Positions 50,061-56,454 of a stretch of DNA of 56,454 bases are shown one piece after another; the stretch's first letter is position 1; each line of letters begins with the position of its first letter. The notes under the pieces were generated by a model, which was given only the letters and a program-made list of their open reading frames with translations, had not been told where the DNA came from and searched no databases. Made by a program: the position numbers and the translations under genes. The DNA is from Lachnospiraceae bacterium (lineage in GTDB: Bacteria > Bacillota > Clostridia > Lachnospirales > Lachnospiraceae): positions 1-56,454 of the forward strand of contig JAAUZI010000074.1 of assembly GCA_014804645.1 (NCBI GenBank), written 5' to 3'.

Positions 50061-53000
50061 TTACTTTATCGCCGCATGAATCTCCTGCAGAGACATCACG
50101 CCTATCTCGCCCTCTTTTATCACGGTGCGGATACCCTCCGCCGTGGCCTTGGCCGCCGCCATAGTGGTCATGTAGGGCACCCTGGCCTTGATGGCCGTCT
50201 TGCGGATATAGCTGTCGTCAAAGAGCTTTTCCTCCTTGGCAGCCGGGGTGTTCACGATGAGCTGAATCTTGCCGTTCATCACCTCGTCCACGATATTGGG
50301 CCTGCCCTCCTGCATCTTGTTGATGCGTTTCGCTGCAATCCCATTCTTTACCAGCAGCTCGTAAGTGGTTCCAGTGGCCAGGATGTTAAAGCCGCATTCC
50401 TCAAAGATCTTTGCGATCTCCACCACCTCCGGCTTATCCTTGCTGCTGACGGAGAACAGCACCGTCCCCGAGATGGGGAGCTTGGTCTGGGTTGCCTCCT
50501 GGGCCTTGAAAAACGCCTCGCCCACATTGGTTGCCAGTCCCAATACCTCGCCGGTGGAGCGCATCTCAGGCCCCAGCACCGGGTCAACCTCTTGGAACAT
50601 ATTGAAGGGGAACACAGCCTCTTTCACTCCGTAGTAGACGGGTTTCACCTCTTTCAGGCCCTCGATGGGGGAGGATGCGCCCGTCAGCTCCTTGGTCATA
50701 ATCTGGGTAGCCAGCTTTACCATCTGCACGCCGCAGACCTTGGATACCAGAGGCACGGTCCGGGACGCCCTGGGATTGGCCTCCAGCACATACACTTTGC
50801 CGTTCTCAATGGCATACTGCATATTCATCAAGCCGCAGACGCCCATCTCCTCAGCAATCTTGCGGGTATATTCCTTGATCGTAGCCACCAGCTCCTCCGG
50901 TATATTCTTGGAGGGCAGGATACAGGCCGAGTCGCCGGAGTGTACCCCCGCCAGTTCAATATGCTCCATAACTGCGGGCACATAGGCGTGCTTGCCGTCC
51001 GCGATGGCATCCGCCTCGCACTCGGTGGCATGGCGCAGGAATCTGTCGATGAGGATGGGACGGTCCGGCGTCACGCCCACCGCCGCAGCCATATACTGTT
51101 TCAGGCTCTCCGGCTCGCTGACCACCTCCATGCCCCGGCCGCCCAGCACATAGGAGGGACGCACCATCACGGGATAGCCGATCCTGTCGGCGATCTCCAG
51201 GGCCTCCTCCACATTTACTGCCATTCCGGCCTCCGGCATGGGAATCTCGAGTTTCTCCATCATGCCGCGGAACAGGTCTCTGTCCTCCGCCATGTCAATG
51301 ACCTCAGGAGAGGTTCCCAGAATCCGCACTCCGTTCTTTTTCAGATCCGCCGCCAGATTTAAGGGGGTCTGTCCGCCAAACTGGGCAATCACGCCCACCG
51401 GCCTTTCCTTCTCGTAGATACTCAGCACATCCTCCAGCGTCAACGGCTCAAAATACAGCTTGTCGGAGGTGTCATAGTCTGTGGACACGGTCTCAGGGTT
51501 GCAGTTGACGATAATAGTCTCAAACCCTAAGTCTTTCAGGGCAAACGCCGCGTGTACGCAACAGTAGTCAAACTCAATGCCCTGGCCGATACGGTTGGGG
51601 CCGCCGCCCAGAATCATGATTTTCTTTTTGTCGGAGGCTACCGTCTTATCCGGCGCATTGTAGGTGGAATAGTAATAAGCGCTGTCCTTGGTGCCGAACA
51701 CATGCACAGGCTCCCAGCTCTCGGTGATGCCGTATCCGGTGCGGGCCTTGCGGATCTCCTCCTCCGGCACCTCCAGCAGTTTGCTTAAGTAACGGTCGGC
51801 AAAACCATTCTTCTTGGCCTGCTCCAGCACCGCCTTCTCCGGCACACTGCCCTTCATGGTCAGCAATGCCTCCTCTTCCTCCACCAGCTCCTTCATCTGC
51901 TCAATAAAATAGTGCTTGATCTTGGTCAGCTGAAACAGCTCATCCACCGTGGCTCCCTTTCTCAGGGCCTCATACATGACGAACTGACGCTCGCTGGTGG
52001 GATACACCAGCATTTTCAGCAGCTCCTCCTTGCTCTTTTCATGGAAATCCTTGGCAAAGCCCAGGCCGTAGCGTCCGATCTCCAGGCTGCGGATGGCTTT
52101 CTGGAAAGCCTCCTTGTAGGTCTTGCCGATGCTCATGACCTCGCCCACGGCGCGCATCTGCGTGCCCAGCTTGTCCTGACTGTCCTTGAATTTCTCAAAA
52201 GCCCATCTGGCGAACTTGATTACCACATAATCCCCGCCGGGCACATATTTGTCCAACGTACCGCATACGCCGCAGGGAATCTCGTCCAGTGTCAGCCCTG
52301 ATGCCAGCATGGCGGATACCAGAGCGATGGGAAAACCTGTGGCCTTGCTCGCCAGCGCCGAGGAACGGGAGGTTCTGGGGTTGATCTCGATGACTACAAC
52401 GCGATCGCTGACAGGATCATGGGCGAACTGCACGTTGGTGCCGCCGATTACCTCCACCTCGTTCACAATCTTATAGGCCTGCTCCTGCAGCCGTTTCTGC
52501 AGCTCCTGGGAGATGGTCAGCATGGGGGCGGAGCAGAAGGAATCTCCGGTGTGTACGCCCAGAGGATCAATATTTTCAATAAAGCAGACAGTGATCATGT
52601 TGCCTTTGGCGTCACGCACCACCTCCAGCTCCAGCTCCTCCCAGCCCAAAATGGACTCCTCTACCAGCACCTGGCCCACCAGGGACGCCTGCAGGCCTCT
52701 GGAACAGACGGTCCGCAGCTCCTCCACATTGTATACCAGACCGCCGCCTGCGCCGCCCATGGTGTAGGCGGGACGCAGCACCACCGGGTAACCCAGCTTG
52801 TCCGCGATAGCCAGCGCCTCCTCCACGGAGTAGGCCACCTCGCTGCGGGCCATCTCGATGCCCAGCTTGTTCATGGTCTTCTTAAACTCGATGCGGTCCT
52901 CGCCTCTCTCAATGGCGTCCACCTGCACGCCGATGACCTTTACATTATACTTGTCCAGCACTCCCGTGCTGGCCAGCTCGGAGCAGAGGTTTAGGCCGGA

Positions 53001-53279
53001 CTGACCGCCCAGATTGGGCAGGATTGCGTCCGGACGCTCCTTGTCAATGATTTGCTCTAGGCGTTTCACATTCAGAGGCTCGATATAAGTCACATCCGCA
53101 ATGCCCGGGTCCGTCATAATCGTGGCGGGGTTAGAGTTGACCAGCACGATCTGGTAGCCCAACTGCCGCAGGGCCTTGCAGGCCTGGGTGCCGGAATAGT
53201 CAAACTCGCAGGCCTGTCCGATAATAATGGGGCCTGAACCGATAATCAATACTTTTTTAATGTCCGTTCTCTTACTCAT
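50061..53279 (-). CDS. carB: Carbamoyl-phosphate synthase large subunit (copy 2, without adjacent carA)
   Basis: 1072 residues, complete. Same domain order as copy 1: pre-ATP-grasp and ATP-grasp (VLRPAYTMGGAGGGLVYN; VMVRPSYVLGGRGMEVVS), oligomerisation region, second half, MGS-like domain (about 930-1072, KLPISGTVLFSVSSKDK). The allosteric domain differs clearly from copy 1 and looks more like the proteobacterial type. AGGAGG precedes the ATG. No carA lies nearby; its leader (53380-53550) holds a small gene and a hairpin. One copy may serve arginine and the other pyrimidine synthesis, as in organisms with two CPSases. That is inference. Confidence 0.97.
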   Translation of the reverse strand: MSKRTDIKKVLIIGSGPIIIGQACEFDYSGTQACKALRQLGYQIVLVNSNPATIMTDPGIADVTYIEPLNVKRLEQIIDKERPDAILPNLGGQSGLNLCSELASTGVLDKYNVKVIGVQVDAIERGEDRIEFKKTMNKLGIEMARSEVAYSVEEALAIADKLGYPVVLRPAYTMGGAGGGLVYNVEELRTVCSRGLQASLVGQVLVEESILGWEELELEVVRDAKGNMITVCFIENIDPLGVHTGDSFCSAPMLTISQELQKRLQEQAYKIVNEVEVIGGTNVQFAHDPVSDRVVVIEINPRTSRSSALASKATGFPIALVSAMLASGLTLDEIPCGVCGTLDKYVPGGDYVVIKFARWAFEKFKDSQDKLGTQMRAVGEVMSIGKTYKEAFQKAIRSLEIGRYGLGFAKDFHEKSKEELLKMLVYPTSERQFVMYEALRKGATVDELFQLTKIKHYFIEQMKELVEEEEALLTMKGSVPEKAVLEQAKKNGFADRYLSKLLEVPEEEIRKARTGYGITESWEPVHVFGTKDSAYYYSTYNAPDKTVASDKKKIMILGGGPNRIGQGIEFDYCCVHAAFALKDLGFETIIVNCNPETVSTDYDTSDKLYFEPLTLEDVLSIYEKERPVGVIAQFGGQTPLNLAADLKKNGVRILGTSPEVIDMAEDRDLFRGMMEKLEIPMPEAGMAVNVEEALEIADRIGYPVMVRPSYVLGGRGMEVVSEPESLKQYMAAAVGVTPDRPILIDRFLRHATECEADAIADGKHAYVPAVMEHIELAGVHSGDSACILPSKNIPEELVATIKEYTRKIAEEMGVCGLMNMQYAIENGKVYVLEANPRASRTVPLVSKVCGVQMVKLATQIMTKELTGASSPIEGLKEVKPVYYGVKEAVFPFNMFQEVDPVLGPEMRSTGEVLGLATNVGEAFFKAQEATQTKLPISGTVLFSVSSKDKPEVVEIAKIFEECGFNILATGTTYELLVKNGIAAKRINKMQEGRPNIVDEVMNGKIQLIVNTPAAKEEKLFDDSYIRKTAIKARVPYMTTMAAAKATAEGIRTVIKEGEIGVMSLQEIHAAIK

Positions 53280-53382
53280 TTTTTCCTCCTATCTTTTCCT
53301 TCACTTTATTCTTTTTTATACACATAAAGTTGTAATCTTCTCCCTATTAACGTTCCGCTGCGGTAAAATTAACCCATAAGAA

Positions 53383-53407
53383 AAGCCAGTAACAAAACTA
53401 CTGGCTT
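53383..53407 (-). terminator. Intrinsic terminator in front of carB copy 2
   Basis: AAGCCAGTA pairs perfectly with TACTGGCTT around a 7-base loop and is followed on the minus strand by TTCTTA. It overlaps the stop codon of the small ORF at 53398-53514 and lies 104 bases before the carB ATG, so it can act as an attenuator. Confidence 0.75.
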
Positions 53408-53514
53408 ATCATGACAATATATGGAGCCGAAACCGTCACGGAAAAAAGAGAATAGAAAGCCCTGCACATTTCATCCGGAATATTTACCTGTTCACCCATG
53501 TACGCAGCTCTCAT
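53398..53514 (-). CDS. Small membrane-like protein or leader peptide (38 residues)
   Basis: A 38-codon ORF (MRAAYMGEQVNIPDEM... ending in VSAPYIVMISQ) with GGAGG six bases upstream of its ATG, its own promoter (53545-53573) and a terminator that overlaps its stop codon. The second half is hydrophobic (about residues 19-36) and could span the membrane once. It lies between the anti-sigma gene and carB copy 2 on the same strand. It can be a free-standing small membrane protein or a leader peptide controlling read-through into carB. It contains no run of Arg, Asp or other regulated amino acid. Confidence 0.5.
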   Translation of the reverse strand: MRAAYMGEQVNIPDEMCRAFYSLFSVTVSAPYIVMISQ

Positions 53515-53544
53515 CTTTCTCCTCCGTCTCAACTCATTTTTTCT

Positions 53545-53573
53545 ATTATAGCGAAAAAGAGGGACTTCGTAAA
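53545..53573 (-). promoter_or_regulatory. Promoter of the 38-codon gene / carB leader
   Basis: On the minus strand TTTACG (53568-53573), a 17-base spacer and a perfect TATAAT (53545-53550), about 31 bases before the small ORF ATG. Confidence 0.7.
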
Positions 53574-53621
53574 TAGGAAATTGCGCATTTGAAAAAATTC
53601 AGAATATTCCTCACCGGGCCA

Positions 53622-54641
53622 CTAATTTTCCAAATTTATCAGCGCGTAAATCTCCTCCGGTGAGGGGCCTTTGCTGCTGATTTCTACCAGCACATTGTCG
53701 CCGTAGAGAATGCGGATATTGGTGCGCCAGCCGCTCACGTCTCCCTGGTCCTCCACCTGGTACGACCTGGCCGCCACGATCTCCGGCGTGAGCTGATCCC
53801 GGTGGAAGGTTGCATTGGACACTTTCTGCATCAACTTCTGGGGGACACTATCTGCCCAGGGAATCGTATATAATCCCAGATCATACTCCTGAGGTTCCTC
53901 CACATCCACCAGCCAATCGCTGACGGACTCATCCGCCTGACGGCAACGGATATCTATCTCCTCCATGTCCCTGCACCAGACCACGTACAACGCCGACTGG
54001 GAGCGCACGCCACTCTCATACACATATCCCTCCGGCACCTGAACGCTCACATATTTGCCGTAAACGGCGTCTTCCTGCGCAGCCTCCCATGTCAGCTGCT
54101 TCGAGTCGGACATCTGATTGCAGGGTTCCGCCACTGCCAGCTCCTGCGTCCCTAATGCCGCATTTGTATCCTCTATTGTATCCTCTTTTTCCGCAAGTAC
54201 AACCATTCCATCAGACTCCTGGGACTGGCTTTCGCTTTCTGTTTCTGTATAGTTCCTGTCCCCGTCTGCTCCCTCCTCAGAAAACGTCTCCGGCAGACCG
54301 GAGTCCTGCATATTCTTCTCCTCCGGAGCAGCGTCATTCTGCGCCTCCATGGGAGTCTGGATATCCATTGCCCCTTCGCTGTCCTCCGCCATGGCGCACA
54401 TCTCTTCCGCGTTCTCCATACCTCCGGCGTTGGACTGATTCGCCGTATCATTGGAACTGCCTGTCAACCGCAGCGCTCCATACCCCACCCCCACGCACAC
54501 CAGCAGACTGGCGGCCACGGTCATTGCCTGCACCCATGGCGCAGTCCTGCGGCGCCTTTTCACCCGCTCTGCCTCCTCTATATAAACCTCATCAATCTCT
54601 CCGATTTCCCGAAACAGATCTTCCTTGCTGATTTTTCTCAT
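53622..54641 (-). CDS. Probable anti-sigma factor (single-pass membrane protein)
   Basis: 339 residues. The N-terminus (about 1-35, EDLFREIGEIDEVYIEEAERVKRRRR) would be cytoplasmic and bind the sigma factor. There is one membrane helix at about 37-58 (AMTVAASLLVCVGVGYGAL). The extracytoplasmic part has an acidic, Ser/Thr/Met-rich linker (about 65-175) and a folded C-terminal domain (about 180-339) without a motif I know. It lies 20 bases behind an ECF sigma gene, the standard arrangement for a sigma/anti-sigma pair. No canonical zinc-binding ASD motif is visible, so the assignment rests mostly on context and topology. Confidence 0.75.
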   Translation of the reverse strand: MRKISKEDLFREIGEIDEVYIEEAERVKRRRRTAPWVQAMTVAASLLVCVGVGYGALRLTGSSNDTANQSNAGGMENAEEMCAMAEDSEGAMDIQTPMEAQNDAAPEEKNMQDSGLPETFSEEGADGDRNYTETESESQSQESDGMVVLAEKEDTIEDTNAALGTQELAVAEPCNQMSDSKQLTWEAAQEDAVYGKYVSVQVPEGYVYESGVRSQSALYVVWCRDMEEIDIRCRQADESVSDWLVDVEEPQEYDLGLYTIPWADSVPQKLMQKVSNATFHRDQLTPEIVAARSYQVEDQGDVSGWRTNIRILYGDNVLVEISSKGPSPEEIYALINLEN

Positions 54642-54661
54642 GCCTTTACTGTCCTTCCCGT

Positions 54662-55222
54662 CTACACCTGTACACCCTGGGCCTCCAGATAGTCCCGAAG
54701 TTCCTGCCTCACCCTGAAAAGAGTGGTCTTTACCTTGCTCTCGCTGACTGCCAGCCGTTTTGCAATCTCCTTGACAGAATCCGCATAATAGTACCGGCGC
54801 ACAAATATAATTCTTGTCTCTGCTTTCATTTTTTCCAAAAAGGCGTTAATCATTCCCGCCACTTCCCCGGCGATATAAGTATCCTCCACCGAATAGGACG
54901 AGGCCAGACATTCCTCCAGCTCTTCCAGCACCAGATCAAACTGGCTGTTGCGCTTACCCGCCTTGTTGTACTCATAGCGGTTCAGAGCGATATTGCGGCT
55001 GATCCGGCTCAGGAACGCAGAGAAAATATTGGGTCTGGTGGGAGGTATGGCATTCCATGCGGCCACATAGGTGTCGTTCTCACACTCCTGCGCGTCCTCA
55101 TAGTTGCCCACGATACGCATGGCAATGCTGCGGCACAGACGGCCGTATTTCTCGGCCGTCCGGGTGATAGCCTCCTCAGAGCGCTCGAAATATAGATCAA
55201 TAATTCTGCTGTCCTCCATCAT
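54662..55222 (-). CDS. ECF-type RNA polymerase sigma factor
   Basis: 186 residues. Region 2 (MRIVGNYEDAQECENDTYVAAWNAIPP...SAFLSRISRNIALNRY) and region 4 (FVRRYYYADSVKEIAKRLAVSESKVKTTLFRVRQELRDYL) are intact. It is of the clostridial group that is followed by a large membrane protein. Probably held inactive by the protein encoded downstream. Start uncertain between Met1 and Met2, both behind GAGAGGA. No target promoter motif can be read from one gene. Confidence 0.92.
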   Translation of the reverse strand: MMEDSRIIDLYFERSEEAITRTAEKYGRLCRSIAMRIVGNYEDAQECENDTYVAAWNAIPPTRPNIFSAFLSRISRNIALNRYEYNKAGKRNSQFDLVLEELEECLASSYSVEDTYIAGEVAGMINAFLEKMKAETRIIFVRRYYYADSVKEIAKRLAVSESKVKTTLFRVRQELRDYLEAQGVQV

Positions 55223-55269
55223 TCTCTCAGGTTCCTCTCACACTAATAGACAGTAAAATTTTTATTTGG

Positions 55270-56187
55270 TTACAGGTCAAACAATTTCCCGGACTTCAGG
55301 CCCTCTGCCAGAAGCCGTTCTCCCAGAGCCTCCATGGCCAGCTCCAGACATCCCATGACGCCCTGGTTGTCATTTAAGCTGCTGGGCACGATATACCGGT
55401 TCAGATTTTCCAGCTCAGGCGTGATCATATAGTCCGCCATCAGTTCCTGATACTGCTGACGTATCATGGGAAAAAGCTGTTCCTGATGCATGACCCCGCC
55501 CCCCAGGATGATCCTTTTGGGCGCATAGACCAGGGTATAGTTGACACAGGCCTGCGCAATATAGTATGCCTCCAGTTCCCATACCTCCTGCCGATCCGCC
55601 AGCTCTGTCCCCTTAGCGCCCCAGCGCTCCTCAATGGCCGGTCCCGACGCCAGGCCCTCCAGGCAGTTCCCGTGGAAGGGGCATTTCCCCGCATAGGTAT
55701 CCGACGGATGCCGCTGCAACAGGATATGCCCCGCCTCCGGGTGCATCATCCCGTGTAGCAGCGCCCCATTGACATAGACTCCCACGCCCACGCCGGTGCC
55801 AATAGTCACATAGATGCAGTTGTCCAGCCCTCTGGCCAGGCCGAAAGTGGCCTCCCCCAGCATGGCGGCATTCACATCCGTGTCAAAGCCTACCGGACAG
55901 TCCAGCGCCTCCTCAAATGCGCCCACGATATTGTAATTTTGCCAGGCCAGCTTGGGAGTGGAGGTAATATACCCGTAAGTGGTCGTGCCCTTCACTGGAT
56001 TGATAGGGCCAAAGCAGCCGACTCCCAGCGCCTCAATATTGTACTCCTTAAAAAATGCAATCATCTCCGGCATGGTTTCCTTTGGACTGACCGTGGGAAT
56101 GGATATTCGCTCCAATATCTGCCCCTGTTCGTTGCCGATGGCGCACACCATCTTGGTGCCGCCTGCTTCCAATGCTCCTAATACCAT
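55270..56187 (-). CDS. ROK-family fructokinase/sugar kinase
   Basis: 305 residues from the ATG at 56187 (MVLGALEAGGTKMVCAIGNEQG), GGAGG five bases upstream. ATP-binding motifs GALEAGGTKM and YVTIGTGVGVGVYVNGALLHG. The zinc site is HPEAGHILLQRHPSD...CPFHGNCLEGLASGPAI. The catalytic Asp lies in GFDTDVNAA. This subgroup in Firmicutes phosphorylates fructose or mannose; glucose is less likely. The gene has its own promoter region upstream and is 47 bases ahead of the ECF sigma gene. Confidence 0.93.
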   Translation of the reverse strand: MVLGALEAGGTKMVCAIGNEQGQILERISIPTVSPKETMPEMIAFFKEYNIEALGVGCFGPINPVKGTTTYGYITSTPKLAWQNYNIVGAFEEALDCPVGFDTDVNAAMLGEATFGLARGLDNCIYVTIGTGVGVGVYVNGALLHGMMHPEAGHILLQRHPSDTYAGKCPFHGNCLEGLASGPAIEERWGAKGTELADRQEVWELEAYYIAQACVNYTLVYAPKRIILGGGVMHQEQLFPMIRQQYQELMADYMITPELENLNRYIVPSSLNDNQGVMGCLELAMEALGERLLAEGLKSGKLFDL

Positions 56188-56292
56188 TTTTACCTCCATT
56201 AGAGTTCCTATGTTCTCCAAAAAGAAACAGCCCTGGAATGGGATATCGCTCCCACTTCAAGGCTTTTCTTTACTAATTAACCTTGTATCCTC

Positions 56293-56321
56293 ATTATAGC
56301 GCATCCGGCTAAACTCTGCAA
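56293..56321 (-). promoter_or_regulatory. Possible promoter of the ROK kinase gene
   Basis: On the minus strand TTGCAG (56316-56321), a 17-base spacer and a perfect TATAAT (56293-56298). A second candidate (TTGACA 56438-56443, 18 bases, TAAACT 56414-56419) lies further up. No gene is seen between 56322 and the window end. Confidence 0.55.
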
Positions 56322-56454
56322 AACCTTTCTGAATTATGATAGAGTAAACTTACTGTCAGTTGGAGAGTCGCAGAGAGTTCCTGCTTTGGATCTGCCCAGA
56401 CTTTATTTCCTTCAGTTTACTTCTATTTCCCCCTTGTTGTCAAATATTATTCAA

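Noticed and set aside
53280..53382. PyrR-binding loop in the carB copy 2 leader
   Set aside because: I found no match to the conserved PyrR anti-antiterminator loop. Only the terminator hairpin and a minor GC-rich stem are visible.

Overview
The window looks like chromosomal DNA of an anaerobic, Gram-positive Firmicute, most probably a Lachnospiraceae-type clostridium. The evidence is a groES-groEL operon behind a perfect CIRCE operator, a class B sortase with a sortase-signal surface protein, a sporulation-type SigH, BlaI/BlaR, strong AGGAGG-like ribosome binding sites, and the conserved order ispF-cysE-cysS-mrnC-rlmB-sigH known from Bacillus. This placement is inferred from gene content; no rRNA is present to confirm it. 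Most genes lie on the minus strand.

Region by region. 1-2.6 kb: a decayed Rpn-type nuclease fragment, then groEL/groES with promoter, CIRCE and terminator. 2.6-7.4 kb (minus): a membrane protein, a DUF1905-like/C39-like protein, an AraC regulator, the magnesium transporter MgtE (with a possible overlapping leader ORF) and a YigZ-family protein. 7.5-11.2 kb (plus): a class A penicillin-binding protein behind a strongly structured leader, then a nucleotidyltransferase. 11.2-16.7 kb (minus): tRNA-Thr, a small protein, and an RND exporter plus TetR regulator behind a palindromic operator. 16.7-21.5 kb: the sigH-rlmB-mrnC-cysS-cysE-ispF block. 21.6-24.9 kb: sortase B, its probable substrate (a proline-rich choice-of-anchor-A surface protein) and a CAP lipoprotein. 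25.0-28.6 kb (plus): a double GT-C glycosyltransferase and a small coiled-coil protein. 28.7-32.1 kb (minus): tRNA-Met and tRNA-Val, argS, queH and superoxide dismutase. 32.2-40.1 kb: a signalling-rich stretch with a two-component system, BlaR/BlaI, a WYL regulator and a membrane-fused MerR regulator. 40.2-53.3 kb: two complete carB genes, carA, NUDIX, UPF0340, three GNATs, a hydrolase and small proteins. 53.4-56.2 kb: a 38-codon gene with its own promoter and terminator upstream of the second carB, an ECF sigma/anti-sigma pair and a ROK sugar kinase.

The observations I consider least explained by known annotation are: (i) two large structured repeats at 44628-44764 and 49815-49960 that share architecture and a 14-base box but have entirely different stem sequences; (ii) the small gene plus terminator hairpin that sits as a leader in front of the orphan carB; (iii) the very long hairpin in the transcribed leader of the penicillin-binding protein gene; (iv) the sortase B/surface-protein/CAP cluster; and (v) unusual fusions (GT-C+PMT, DUF1905-like+C39-like, MerR+DUF1648-like, BlaR1 with a non-PBP sensor, RND with a 320-residue coiled-coil insert).

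All functional calls rest on reading motifs in the translated sequence. No database search was possible.
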